From positions 880,479 to 944,478 of the forward strand of contig VWZF01002698.1 in assembly GCA_013396755.1 (NCBI GenBank): a stretch of 64,000 bases of DNA, given 5' to 3'. How positions within the stretch are numbered: position 1 is the first letter of the stretch; every line of letters starts with the position of its first letter. This document shows positions 26,131 through 40,513 of the stretch, in pieces. This DNA comes from Sclerurus mexicanus. Taxonomy: Eukaryota > Chordata > Aves > Passeriformes > Furnariidae. Below the pieces are notes generated by a model. That model did no database searches, was not told the origin of the DNA, and saw only the letters and a program-made list of their open reading frames with translations. The translations under genes were made by a program, and so were the position numbers.

Positions 26131-29100
26131 CATACCCCAAAGTTTAACCAAGTTCTCCACAGCAGTAACCTAAATTCAAGTGATGAAACAATGGCATGCT
26201 TCCCGCCACATCTGGGAAGTTTGGAAGTGATGCAAGGCAAGAACAGAAGTACATATTGTGCTGTACGCCTGAGGGTGAAAAGATGAGTGGTGAAAAGTTC
26301 TGGATGTAGAAATGATATTTGTTTTAGGTCAAGAACACTTCTAATATCTAAGTTTTTAAATGTATAATTACCTTTTTAGCTGAACTAGATAAACAACTCA
26401 TATGATCTATTTTTTTCATACCACAAAATTGAGCAATAAAGACTATTCTTTACGTCATCACCAAAATGGAATGCTTCCATTTGTGGGCAGAACCAGGGAA
26501 AGAGGAGTCAACAGCAAGCAGTTACACTTACCAGGACTCTAACTTTGGGGCTCAGGAGCTTCCAAAGCCTTGGGACATATATGTACTAATAGTTTGCACA
26601 TAACAGTACACAAAAAAATATTTTCTAATTAACTAAGATAGTCAACTCATGAAGGATTAGATGACAGCAAATTTCAAAAAACTCTTTCAGTTGTTTTCAG
26701 TTGCTTGTTGATACTCAGTCATGTAACCTTTTGTTCATTAAAAATGCACAGATAAAACGCTTTATAACTATGTGTTCATGATCAGGTATTTTCAGAAAAA
26801 TAACACCCAGAAAAATCATGTGTTTGTGCCTACATGCTATAATGTCTCAAAAAGAAACAAATAGAAGGTAGCTCTAATGCTTTTAATGTCAGTACAAGAT
26901 CCCTGATGTAAAAAAGTCACTTCAGTAGAGCTAAAGAATAGACTACAGCTAACAGAACCAATAAAGCACTTATTTACTGTCATGACCTGGGAAATTCCTC
27001 TGCAGAGAAAACCTTGACAAAGAACTTTGACAACAGATTAACAAAACATGCTTTATTTATCCTCCTACTAGAGATAGCACAAAAATAATTTACCTTCAGC
27101 ACAACACTATTTATCTGCCTGTTCAACAGTGGCAACCACATATGGTAATTTTTACCTACATGACTAATCACTTTAAGACTTAATAGGAGCGGCACTTTAG
27201 GAGCACCTCTGTTGGCTTAGTGTCACAGAATTGGGAGAGGTACAATGTATACCTTATAATTACAAATATTAAAGGAATTAAAGATAAGTTTAGTACATCA
27301 ACAGTTAACTCGAGGCATATATATATAAATACAACATTTCACACAGCAAATAAATACTTTTAAGCAGCATTCAAAGAACCTAGATTTTAAAATAGGCTGT
27401 CTTTTCCTCATTTACTTGCTTAATTTAATCCCACTATAAAAAGATTTGTTGCTTGAAAACTGGGTTGAAATCATCTTTCAGAGAGCAAACCTAGATAATA
27501 CTAAGACAGTAACGCTTTTGTCCAAAAAATGTTCTTGATTTTCAGCAAAAATTACAGGGCTAAAGGCAAGTGTAGATTTCAACTCAAAAGTGACTCACCC
27601 TTCCAGTGCTAATGAGCCCTATGAATGCTATAATTATAATTAATATCATAATGATGCACTGGTTTTATTTCTAAAATAATTAGGTAGAAGGTAAGCTTTC
27701 CTAGGGCAATGAGGTCAGGGATGAAAGCTAAACTCTATGAAATTCTAATTTTACTACTCATCTTGCTCTACTGAGCAATACAGTTTATGACAGAGACAGA
27801 AATTAGCATAGAATAGGCACACAGTTTTCCTTTTTTCCACTTCTGTATCTGTAAAACAAAGAACTACATCACCCTCTAATAAGATACTGCAAAGTATTTC
27901 ACAGTGAAAGGTTGATACACTGCTTGGTACACATGCAAAAAGAATATTGAAACAGTCATGCTGCTTTTAATACAATCTGTTTTCCCAGACACTAGCATAA
28001 AATCCTGATTCCACTGAAGTCAAAGGCAGAACTCTCATTTATTTCCTTGCTGGCCATGATTTCATCCCACAGCTTTGTTACTTGTCAAACACAGCTTTGC
28101 ACCTTCAGACTTTAAGCCCATGGATGCTGCACTCAGCGGTCTTTACCCTGCCTTGGAAAGCCAAACCAGATTCCTCGTGGTTCCTAACTTCCTAGCTCCT
28201 GAAACCCACATTTGTCACCCTGGAAGGCAGTGAAATGCAAACAAACTTAAAGAACACTGTATCCCTGACTTCAGCCCATGATCAACACAGGGATAAAGCA
28301 TGTGAAAGCAATCTAATTCCTTATTATAAAAGTAAGTCCAACTACACTTGAAATTCAGCTTGCAAGAAAGCAGTTATGAAGAATTTCTGACATACGGCTG
28401 AACCAACAATGTCTGGAAGAACTTGGATATCCTATTCCAAGCCACTTTGCCTACTTAAAAAAAAAAAAATAAAAATACTGTGACCAAAAAAAAAGACTGC
28501 ATTCCAGAGGTCTAGGAATAGCTTGTTTTCCTATTTGCAGTTGGTAAATTTGAAGTCTGTGAGGCATTCCTCTGGTTTTTAAGGATGTCTCTGATTTCTC
28601 CTCAAAAATTCACTTTGCTCCTTTTTCTACATGTAAAATTCTGCTTTCCCTAGAATGATAAGCTGTGTTATATGAAATATTTTTCAGAGTTAATCTTGAG
28701 AAAATGTAATTGCTATATGTGCCTTCTTTCTGACACTGTCCCAGTCCTTAGTTTTGATACAGTATACTAGACATATATTTTAAGTTGCTACAGCTTGTGA
28801 CACAGGCATAGCAGTAAACCACATTTCACAATACTATTTTTTTTTCTCCCTGTTGCATAAGGCATGTTTTTTAAACATAAGATGAATACTGTCATTCCAA
28901 CAAGTCTAAACTATGAAAAGGACAGGTTATAAAGTGTTTGAGATTACATCCTTAGGGCTCAACTTAGAAGCTTCTCACATTCTTTTGATTTGCATGCTTC
29001 ATTATTGAAATGTCTGGTAGAGTTCTTTTTCTTTCCTCATTAATGACTTAAAAGAAATACATGCTTGAACTCCTAAATATATTAAACTAATTTCAATTAT

Positions 29101-32100
29101 CTTAAAACACCCAGTGACTGCTCAGCAAACCAGAAAAAGCAGACTGCACTTATGGAAATAATATACTATTTAGTTAGTGAACTGCTGCATCATGAATTAC
29201 AAAATAAATTAAAGAATATCACCAATATATATACACCTAATTTGAGTTTGTTAAAGCTGCTAAAGTATCACAGTGACACAGAAACAAAAATTAATTTAAA
29301 AACTGGAAGCAACTTGTTTAAAAATTATTTTTATTTTAAAAAGAGCATTTTCATGACATTCATTTATGCGCTTTATTTTCTAAGGGGAAAAAATAAAAAA
29401 AAGCAAACATGTACCTTCAGAAATACAATTCACATTTAAAAACTCATTGGTTTATGGTATAACAAAAACTTAAGTATGGCATTACCCTCTACAAGGACAA
29501 GTTCTATTACAGAATTTCTGAAAATTAAAACATTATGTCAACTGAACTGAAAAACCATAGTTAATGTGACTAAATTTTGGGCTCTACAGAAAAAGTCACA
29601 AAACAGCTCAAACCACCTTACACACACACTGAAACAGGCAACTTGCCAACAAAATCTACTGAGGTAATTTGTCACAGTAGAAATGTAAGTCAAACAGTAC
29701 TATCTCAGGACCACTAATAAAAGCCTGTATTTTGGAAACATCCTATTCTCTGGTGCCAGCTGCTTTGTGAATTACACATCCTCAGCAGCCTGGAAGAACT
29801 TGTTCCTCTGAACTTTTGGAAACTGGCATTCCTGCCAAAGAGACCTTTTTGAGGCTCGCGTTTAGCCCCTTGGTTCTAAATGAGGCAAATTCACCTCTAC
29901 CTTAATAAAGCAACAATGACTTCAGAACACTCCTGGTACTACTATGAAACAGACATTACACATTTCCAGATCACTTTGCTACCTTGAGTCATGACGATGC
30001 TGAGCACATTCTTCCTGTTTCCAGCACTTAAATGTTCCTGTAATTGCCTGGTATTTCTCAACACTTTTGGAGTTCTTTGGCAGGACTAACTGCCCAGTGC
30101 TATTTTTAGAAACTCCAGCAATAAATACCATAGGTACCTATCCTTCTACACCATTTAATGATGAAAAGGCATAGCTGTTTGGAATCCCTGGGCTTAACAC
30201 AGTACTTTTGAACAAAGAGTGAAAGACGGAGCAATCACTACTCATCTCCAGTTCTTTAAATTCTGCTTTGGACTTCACTTGTTCAAATGCCTTCAATCTC
30301 ACATGAGAAATGAGCAAACACTCAAAGCTCCACTATGCATACCCACAGACAACAGGTTTGAGTGATGAAGGCCCTGGTTCTACCCTTTCAGCCGAGCAGA
30401 AGACACAAAAGTCTTGCCATCTGTCCTTGGTACTTGCTGGCCAGGCAGCCTGGCATCTTGAGATCAGCTGCTCTTGAGTAGGAAATGGCTGAATCTTTCA
30501 CAGATAGTTCCTAAATCTGCAGCCTCCTTCCAGGGGAGATGGATAAACTTGGGTATCTTTCAGCAGTGAGGATATCCCATAGGCATCCTACCCACAGAGA
30601 TGGCTTGCCCAATGACACCTGTTCAGGATAATGACAGGTGACTCTACTGATACTGTTAGGCAGATGGCAATCCTCTGCTTCACAACTGAACAAACTGGGG
30701 ATGGAGTCTGGAAATGAGACAAGATCAGGAAGGAGAAAAAAAAGAACCCAAAACAATAGCTGGAAGCCCCACACAAGAGCCACAGTACAACTATGACCAT
30801 CCCAAGCCAAATAACATAAGCAGAGCTGACTGGCTGACCCTTCATAATCCTTACAGCCTGATGCTTCTTAGATTATAAGAAGCTTTTTCTCATACTTCTA
30901 CATACATGGAGATAGAAACTGCCGTAGTAGAAGTTTGTTTTCACAATTAAAGCAATCAAGTAACACCAAAATAGTATCTCCTGTGCATACTTGTTCTAAA
31001 AGAACAGCTTTTTTTAGCTCAACTTAACTCCTACTGCAACACAAATGCACTTAACACTTAGCCAAGAAATATCTGAATTATCTTCCTTGACAGAAGTGAA
31101 GATAAAATCCCACAAGCACCTGAAAAAATATCCAGTTTCAAAGACAGGGCACACAACAATTTCCTAGTAAATTTAATGAGCTGGATGTTGAGACTATTTT
31201 GACTTTCAAAGGACATTTAAATTTTTTTTCAGTTGCACAGTTCTAAGAGCTTTATTAGTACCTGCAAAATAACACACAATGATAAAAAAGCAGTATTTTA
31301 GCATACAAAAGGGTAAAATCTGGGCTGTACTTCCAGCCATAACTGCTTTTACTGCCTACTGATCACTTGAGTTCTTGACTATAGTTTCTATGAATGCCAA
31401 AACATTCTGTATGAGGCTGACACACTGAGAACTAGATGCAAACTGCAATAATTTCATTTTACTAAATTCAAAAACTATTTAAAAAAACAATTGCAATAAG
31501 TATAGAGCACAACAATTACAACTGATTTAAACTATCCAGGATATTGTTGGAGTTTTTGTTTGGTTTTCCCCCCAGTAACATAGGAGGGATGGCAGGAAGA
31601 GAAGCAGAAAGGATCAGAAAAGCAAAGAGCTGACATTTGAATCTTATCATAGAGGTACATATTACTTTTTCAATTCTCTGTAACAAGCTTGACAATTAAA
31701 ATCATATATTTTCAGAAGATGATCACTGTAATTTGTAGTTTAACTAACTCAAACTATTTACCTGAGTTATACAGCTCCAGTGAAAACCAGCTATGGCTCC
31801 TCACAGCATGTGTTTAAGGGTATAGAAAAAAGTAATTCTGGAAGCTTGTGCCAAGCATGCTAAAAGTCTAGAAATAAACCTTTTCTAGCAAGCACTACCA
31901 TATTAAGAAGATAAGGATTTTAAGAACACAAGCATACTGTTTTCTATACAGTCAGGAAAGTTGTCAAACTGTTTTCAATTACGATAACTGCATTATAATC
32001 TCTGTACCCAGGAGGATGTTGAATCAGAATAGCAACTACTTCCGATGTGAGTCACTGGAAATTTAGAACTTCACAGTATAACCAAGAGGTGCAAACTTAG

Positions 32101-33600
32101 TAGAGCCACAGCAAGATCAGCATGTCAAGGCACTTGACAACTAATATGCACAGAGCTTATGATCTATCCCTCTCAGCATCGAAACAAAACTCTGGGTGGG
32201 AACTGTACTTGTACAAAGAGAAACATTTAACAATCCTTCCCACAGATTTTTCTATTTACAACAGTACAGTCATCACAGACTTAATAGAAAGAAATGCGTG
32301 GCAATCACCAGCTTTTACTGCCTCTTTGGTTTCATTCTTTTGAGCTTGAAGAAGCTTCTTCCTCCTCCCCTTTCTCTTTAATGAGAAAATAACAGGCTAT
32401 TCAAGTATTTTTTTAAATGTCATAATCTAATTAAGATGGTAATGTTCAATGATTTGTGTTAGTTTACGCTATATCCAACGCATTTCTAACAAACTGGAAT
32501 TTAGGCCCACTGAACTCTGCCCCTCTAAATCCAGGTACGCAACTCCTGAGACTACAGGACAAGTTTTGTAACATACACTGAGACAAATCTTTTGTCTTAA
32601 AAGACGAAAGCTGTAACCTGGCACTCTTGGTCTTGTTTCAAAAAGAAAACTTTCTTTAACCAGATATTTCCAGTTTGGAAGAGGAAAAAAAGATTCTATT
32701 CGTGATTGCATAACAAAAAACAAACAGAGAAAGCTAAGCAAACAGCAGTCTTACATTTTAAAACTCTAACATATCTTAATCAGAATGAATATTTTGCCCA
32801 TTTAAAGAAAATTAAATTAATTGAAAATGTTATAGAGTGCCCGTGAAGCATGACATTTTCAAGAAGGGAGCACAGCCAACAAAAGCAACAAATGCTCACA
32901 TTAAATTGAGAATCATCTAGTTTCCATAGCTACTTTTTAAACAATCATAAGTGCTTATCGTTTCTTAGAATGACCTTGTTTACTATGAATAACTTTAAAC
33001 TGGCTGTTCTCAGAAAGAGCTATTTGAAAACGTTTATAAAAAAAGTACAATAATCAAAAGCGGGCACTGCTTTAAACTTTATAAGAAAACAAATAGGTAA
33101 TGCTAAAGAACAAAACAACAGTAAATAACAGATTTACTTTTTCCATAATATTATTAGTAGTAGAGCGTAAACCTTATATACCTCCACCAGGATCCAAACC
33201 TTGCCATGTGAAACACTCGAAAAATGCCCAGCAATACAAAAATTGCAGTGAAAGGATCATACAGGCCACAGGCCCACTACGAAAACTGGGAATGAAAGAA
33301 GAGGAGCTCAAAGAGTAACAAACTCCCCAAAGTGAAAAGCTGTCACCAGAGCTCCTCTCCCAGGTAACTTTTGTAAGTGTTTACTTCAACAACGTCAACA
33401 CAACACAAGTAAATATCAATTAAGCAAATACCTGCTATAACATCTTCATCCTGGTATTAATAAGCTATGCATTGTGTAGGAAAAGCAGCTGCAGTTCATG
33501 TTATATGACAACGTGCTCATACAGAGCAACCCTGAGGGTGTGTAACTTAAAGGAACTCAGGGTCTCTGCGGGTACTTACCCAGCCCTTCCTAAATCTTAC

Positions 33601-33737
33601 CCTTGGATAGAGCTAATGCAGTCATTAGGGAAGCTAGAGACTTGACACAGCTACACTGTTTCACTTCATATCCCATCGCGGAATCAGGTAGGCGGCTTAC
33701 CCCGGTGACATCTCCAAAAGCAGCTTTGCCATAAAAT
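33601..33737 (-). other. Possible cryptic or frame-breaking alternative exon in the LTBP1 intron
   Basis: On the LTBP1 sense strand there is an acceptor-like ATGTTTTCAG before 33737. Donor-like GTAAG sites follow 33701 (GGG|GTAAGC), 33601 (AAGG|GTAAGA) and 33581 (CTGG|GTAAGTACC). The frame entered from the upstream LTBP1 exon (CA plus one base) stays open to the middle donor. The region has several CpG. None of the three possible lengths (37, 137, 157) is a multiple of three. Using the middle donor would produce GGA TGA at the start of the next exon, a stop. I do not recognise the peptide. It may be chance. Confidence 0.2.
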
Positions 33738-35504
33738 CTGAAAACATTTGAGGAAAAACTACATTCATAACAGTAAACCTGGTATTTTCCTCTCACCTGG
33801 TTAAAGGACTCCACATGCAGGTGGAGATAAAAGCACTAACGGCACAGCACACAAAGAAACGGCAACATCCACTCAAAGCAGTTCTCCAAAGATCTCTTAA
33901 GTGCCTGAAGCCAAAATGATAGGAAGACTATGAAAAAAATCTGCAATGTCTTCTTCCTCCAAGACTCTGACCAGCTGAAGCAACCAGAAGCAAATCCTGC
34001 TTGCTCCCTGTTCCATCACCTACCCTCCACCCCCCAAAAAATGACATCCCAGCTACAGAACTAGGAAGCTATGAAGAGTGTGTGCCTCCTTTCCCCAAAG
34101 GGAACAATAAAAAGCTGTGAAATGCCATCCCTTCAAACAGACTAGCTGCTACAGACTGACTGACTACTCTGGAACCACACCAAAATCATCTCCTTTACAA
34201 GGAGCACTGCAGTTTATAATCACCAGTTCTCCTCTAAATAACAGCACAAACTGGCAAAGAATGGCAGCAAAGGAAGGGGGGAGGGGGGAAAGAAAAACAA
34301 TCAAATAAATAACTGCGTTTATACACCTCTTTTTCCTTTTACAATCACATGCCCTTCAGTTTACAGTACCTGAATTCCCTATAGAAATGTTCCAAGTGTA
34401 TGGCTGTGGGTTACATTTATTTCTAATATCACTTCCAGAAGGACATCAAAAAGACAATCCAATTTAAGAATTCACTGGATTTTTCAACAGACCATCAAAA
34501 AAAAATTTTCAGATACAGCCCTCCGGGGTGCAATAGAAAGAAAATACTTCAGGATGCAAAGTGTACTCTGTAGTGAAAAGCAGCTATAAGCCACTGGAAT
34601 AGCAAAAGGGGTAACAAGGAGGAGTCGGCTTCTTGTTAAGGATCTACATGTGTGCAACAGCTGGAATACCCAAACAGGCATTATATAATAACAACAAAAG
34701 CTGTTCAAAGCAGTAAGGAAGCACAGCTGGGGCCATGGTGAACCAGCAGTTGTCCTCTACTTCAGAGCTTCAGGGTTCCAGTGCAGGAAGCAAGAGAGAC
34801 ACCAGAGCTTTGGTTCCAGTATATAAATGTATATATGTATTTCTGCTTCACTGTCATTATTAATGACTGTGGCATCAATTCTACAACCATTCTTGTCCAT
34901 CACACAGAAACCAGAACAGAATTCATATCATAGTATTATTTAAGATCAGAGTATTCATCAACTGAACAGGGTTTATATGTTGGCTACTTTTTCCAAAAGC
35001 ACATACAGGTTATAAAACACAAAATGCGTAAGGAAAGATCTCTCCCAGTGTAAAACCTTCACAGAGGAAACACTAACTTCATACTCCCCAAAACTGTCAC
35101 GTTCTAAAAGTACTTTAAAAAATACTTAAAGCTAAAGAGATTCTAGACTCTGATATTGCTGTCCAGAGGCGATCACTGAAAATTACCAAAGTATTAACTT
35201 GGCTTCAAGGTGATCTGGGAGTGTAGTTCAGAAAGTAGTTGAGTAGCATCCTAGTAGGAACGCATGCATGGAATCACAGTTAAATTTAAAAAAAAAAAAA
35301 AGGTAAATGCATTAAGACTGTAAACTTTTTAACTAGCAAGATAGAGGTACTGCCAACAGTCTACGAGTTTAGATTTTGGTTTACTGTCTCCTGTACCACA
35401 CCATCAGTTATAACAGTGTTATAATATATTTTCGAATCTTGTATATTATACAGAGGCATTTTCTTTTTATGGAAGAAACAGTTGTAAATTGAAGGAGGGA
35501 CATA

Positions 35505-35716
35505 AAGGAGAACCTTTGTCAAGGAGGATGGTGAGGCATTACAACAGGTTGCCCAGGAAAGTTGTGGATGCACCATTCCTGAAAGAGTTGAAGGCCAGGT
35601 TGGACAGGGCTTTGAGCAGCCTGGTCTAGTGGGAGGTTCCTTGTCCATGTCAGCAGGGTTGGAACAAGATGGTCTTTAAAGGTCCCTTCCAAACCAAACC
35701 ATTCTGTGATTCTGGG
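35505..35716 (+). mobile_element. CR1 LINE 3' end, short copy
   Basis: The final 200 or so bases of CR1 in plus orientation: GATGGTGAGGCATTACAACA, GGTTGCCCAGGAAAGTTGTG, AGGCCAGGTTGGACAGGGCT, then GGTCCCTTCCAAACCAAACC and the terminal CATTCTGTGATTCTGG. The preserved 3' tail fixes the orientation and the right end. It is 5'-truncated and antisense to LTBP1. It supports a bird source. Confidence 0.93.
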
Positions 35717-38700
35717 AAAGTGTCAAATGACAGCGCATTTCATGCTCTAAAACTTGACACTTTCTGCTAACAGTCCACACAAACAAGGTGCCAAAAACAA
35801 TGACAGTTTCAGTGCATGGCTCAGAAAATGGTATAAACATTGGGGACTTCAGGGTTGTCAGAAACTGGAACAGACACAACTCCATTTAAAGCTTGATAGA
35901 ACTGACAAGTATAAGAGAATTTTTAAATCAAAAGCTGGGAAAGAAAGTATACAGCTCTGAACAATCCAGTAACCACTTCTAGTGAAGTCAGCACACTCAA
36001 GTAAAGAGCAAAGCTAGAGTTCGTAACAAATCAGTAACAGCAAGCAGCAGAACAAACTGAAAACTTTTTAACAGAGAAGTAAAAAGTATCTGTGCATCTA
36101 CATGAAGCATTATAAGTTCAAGAAACAGAACTGAGAAAGAGTGACCAGACTTACCAGGAAAGAATCATTCCTATCTTAGGAAAGTAAAGCTAACTGGAGG
36201 ACCAGGAAAAGTCCATGTAAAATTCCGGACATGAAATAGATGACCTGCCAAAGGAGTGATGCTACTTCTCAAAGAGTAGCCTCTCAAATTCATGATATGG
36301 TTAACTTGCTGATCTAACAGAGCATCTGTGGTCTGTTATTTCAACACAAAGCAGCGGAAACGCAGCATTAGGACTAAGCTGCCTAAGATGGTGGTAGATA
36401 CTATAACACTGAAGATACAAAGTCAGGAAACAATGACAGTAGTTTTAGATGTAGTTAACATTATCATCAGATATCGGTTCATCAGGAATGCAGAAGAATA
36501 AAACCTTGGTATGGCCTAATCTGTGTACAGGATCCCATTCAAATATTACCACTGAAGAGATGCTGCAGGAGTGAGCAAAACAGAGTTAACATCCTTGAAG
36601 AGGGAGCAAAAGACAAAGATTCTCTACAGCAGTTCATAGTTCCAAAACGGAAGAACGAACATAAAATGGAAGGTAGTTTAAAGAAGTTAATGAACTGAAA
36701 AATTGTCCAGAAGTCTTTAGACCCAATTAAGAAATGTATTAAAGGAATGCACACAGAAGACCAAAGAAGACAGTCCCAATTAATTCTCCCTATCGAAGCT
36801 CATGAAAGAACTCATAAAGGTTCCCTGTGCCTTTTTTCTATGAGGGATTCTCCAGATTTGTTTCAAATTGAAGGACAACAAAAGGTGACAGAACAGATGG
36901 TCAGGCAACACCAATAGGTCATTAGCCCAGATAATTCTCATACAAAACTTGCAGAAGTTAAGCAAGATTCAAGATCTACCTCTCTACTATATAGTACTCC
37001 TGGCACAACTGAACCCACACCAAAATTAGATGTGCTTTAACTTGCCTTACTCTCATGTGGAACACGATTTTATTTTTTTTTCAGTTTGTTACAATTCATG
37101 CACGGTGCCTGGAGAGGTGAATCAAGCACAATAAGCTCTTGGAGACTGACTGGAATCTTGACTGAGCTGTTTTCTCTCTCACTGTAATGAGGGTTATCTG
37201 TTGGCTTACTAACAAACCAGTCATGGCTGAATGACAAGGGAAGGGGTGGAGGATTCTCCTAGAAACATTTGGTTGATCCTTCTCTCACACTAAAGACACA
37301 ATTGGTAGATGCCAGGCAACAATTTCCCTGATAGTACTCCAGCACTGACCACCCTTTTCTTGCACCACAGCTTTACTCAGGCAACTGGTGTCACATAGCC
37401 ACATAAAACCATAAGCCAACTGGCTGTTGCCATCACACACCTTAGCTTCTTCCTCCTGTCTGGAAAAAGTTCTGGCTGGCATGAGATCCCAGCTGGCTCC
37501 TTAAGTCTCTATATCAAAAAGATTCCATTTCTGAGAATCCTTTTCCTGTCAAAGGTACTAATGAAAACACTGAACATCCTCTAACACCTATTTGTGAGAT
37601 CTTAACTAGATGATAGCTTGAGCATGGATAAAACAAGATGTTCATGCAAGGGTAGGCTACATCATCTCAGGAACAAGAATAATTCCAAGTGTAGGGCACT
37701 GCAGCTGAATCTCATAAATGCCTTGTATACTGGTGCAGTGGTGATACTTTATATTTTGAAAATTCTTCCCAAGATATCTCTGCTTTTCTTCTTTTCAAGT
37801 TCACTGCATACGTACAGTACTTGACATGGCCAGATGCTATCTGGCTCCAGTCCACTGAAAGGAATCTGTGATTGACTCTCAAGAGAAGTAAAGTAGATGC
37901 TTGCAGCCCCAAAGATTTCATCCCAAACAGGTGTAGAAGAAATCAGAAGTGTTCACATTCAAGAGGTCTTATAAACAAGTCATTAGAACAGACTTGACTT
38001 TATCCATCCAAACACCAAAGGCTTCTCTCAAGGCAATTTGCCATAAGAATCTGCCCACTTCTCACACCATTGTGAGCTAACAAGATCTATCAAAGGATTA
38101 GCCTATTTTGCAACAAAATCATGGGTTTTTTGTCTTTCACATCCCACTTATGTAAGGCCATACTCTTTAGACTCAGTTCTATTGCAACTTAATTAACAAC
38201 AAAAATAGTCATTCCAACAGAGGTGACTACAAACTGTCTGTTAGCTTATGGATTAGAACTGAAGTGTGCATCAGCAGTGTTCGAAAAGGACACCAAGACT
38301 GGCATTATTGCCATCAAAAAATTGTCTCCACATTCTCCGCCAACACAAGCGATCCCAACCCCCAAAGGGGACCAGCACTGACTTCAGCTCTTACAGTCCA
38401 ATGACTACATTACCCTAAAATGATGAATGGAGGTGTTCTTGAGGGCTGACTCAGTGCCTGGCAGCACAAAGAGATGAATAACTAGCTTTGAATCAGTTTT
38501 TGTTCTAGCACACACACATCAATAGCACTGCCAAAGACTACAGAAGTGAGAATAACTGCAGTATGAGAATCTCAAAACACTGGTCTCAACTTACCAATAG
38601 TCGATGCCAAAGATCTTTTATGTATGCCCAGTGCTCCTGCAGCTATGAAATTAACCATGCCCTCAACTGACAGTTCAGAACTTCACTACCAGTCCCAAAA

Positions 38701-40489
38701 CACTTCTGATCTTCATTAGGCATTGTGTGAGGACAGAAAGATTCAGCACTGAAAATGTAAATTCATATGGAGCCTCTATTCACATAAGGAGACCCCCCCA
38801 TGCAGAATGCCCTGCCATAGTAAGAAGGGAATGTTGATTATTGTTTTGGAATTTCTAGAATGACATAACTGAATGAATATGATGTTTGAAACCAAGAATA
38901 TGCACGACAGCTGATCTTCCTCAGAACAATTATTATAAAGTGCACACAGGATGGAGTGACAGAGGACAAAAGGGGGGTGATTTTTTTTAATCCAGAACAA
39001 ACTTGTCCAAAACTTTAATAGCAAAGTAAGAAGAACTCTAACTCACTCACTAGGAGGAAACTCAATGAACCCGGCTAATGGGTAAAAAGGTGTTCTGGAG
39101 AACAGCTAGACAACAGCTGAGATGAACTACACAGGAGAGGTGCTGCATCCCTGGTACCCTTTGTAAAGATACAGAGCTGACCATGAATTCATCAGCTGTC
39201 AGATGATTTGCTCTAGGCAGGAAGTCTGAGCAGAGAAGGGGCAGCATCACCTACAGCCGAAAGCTCCTAAGGACAAACACATAAGCACTGCTCTCTCTAC
39301 ACACCCTTATTTTTATCTAGGCAATTTGCTGCTGCTTCACTGTCCCCATGTCTGACCCTACACATCAACAGAGCAAGCTGAGATTGTGAGGACAGCTACA
39401 CCAGACTACCAATTCATGGGGGAGCAGAGGGGAGAACACAACACGTGGAATAGGACAGGACAACACACCATAAGACAGACAAATAATCTATTCTTTTTTC
39501 CTTTCAGGTATCAGTAGCAGGGATAGCAGTGTAAGTCCTACTAAGAGAAAATGTATGAAATGAGGGTCCTGTGCCCCCTTCACCCCTAGCTGTACTGTGG
39601 TCCACAACAGGTAAACAGGAGGATCCCAAATAATTTGGGATTGACTGTGACTGCATCTCATTTGTTTAATATATGTATTAGTAATCTACCTACAGAAGCC
39701 ATAAGAGAATGCAACAGAGCTCACATTTCTTGATTTGTGTCCATCTGTCATTTGAAGAGAAGCTTCACTTCAGTATTTAATAGAAAGAATTATCCACAAT
39801 GAACAAAAGAGATGGTTTAAAATCATGTGCTGCCAATAAATGACATAATCCAGTGAATTTAAACCATCCTTATAAAAATTCTGGCATTCCACAACGTGAA
39901 AATAAACCCTAAGTAGAAGGAAAAGCAAAGCTTGCCACCTACTGCCCAGTGACATAATAGTATGCACTGGTATTGCCTATCTCCTTTTAACAGACTGTCT
40001 TTTCTAGACACAGAATATACAGAATTGCATCTTCAGTTGTCATTTAATTAAAATAGAAAATATAAAATCAGTACACAGAATATCTGAAAGCAGTGCTTTC
40101 CTTTACACTGCTTATAAAAATCCCTGACAAGCCTGCAACATGATTTATCATAGCATCCAAGCTGATAAAGAATTCCTTTTAATATCCTCCAGTGGTGCTA
40201 GTGGCTTTAATAAAGTCTGTCCTCACCTGCATGGTAAGTTTTAAAGAGAGTACTTTAAACTTAAGAAAATTATTACAAGTAGATAAAGTCTATCAGAAAA
40301 GATTTTTTTCCTGTACACGCCTGGAGGAGATTTTTAAAGCTATAGGTTACATGAGTAACAAAACATGGCTGCAATGAACACTGGTTTAGGGTAGATACTT
40401 TGTCCCAGAAATTTCATGTCTCAGCAACAGAAACAATGCTTCTTTAAGTTTGCAAGTGCAAAAAAAAACCCAAACTTGTCAATAATTAG

Positions 40490-40513
40490 AATGCTTTAGT
40501 GAGCTAAAGCATT
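40490..40513. repeat. Perfect short hairpin, 10-bp arms
   Basis: AATGCTTTAG, four-base spacer TGAG, then CTAAAGCATT. The stem is too short for a microRNA precursor and has no T tail that would suggest a terminator in this genome type. Confidence 0.85.

Larger units (their letters stand above)
19651..35504. other. LTBP1 large intron, central part, no gene seen
   Basis: Nearly 16 kb of AT-rich, mostly unique intron. It includes an (AACC)n microsatellite at 26107-26130, A runs near 28458 and 35286, and a small cluster of CpG at about 25064-25111. The segment near 27985-28040 (CCACTGAAGTCAAAGGCAGA) resembles a widespread ancient amniote repeat phrase but is too short to name. A G-rich patch lies at about 34274-34290. 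No RNA gene or convincing extra exon was found, apart from the weak candidate at 33601-33737. Confidence 0.55.

Noticed and set aside
27985..28040. Possible ancient amniote repeat with a CACTGAAGTCAAAGG phrase
   Set aside because: Too short and diverged to assign to a family without a profile search.
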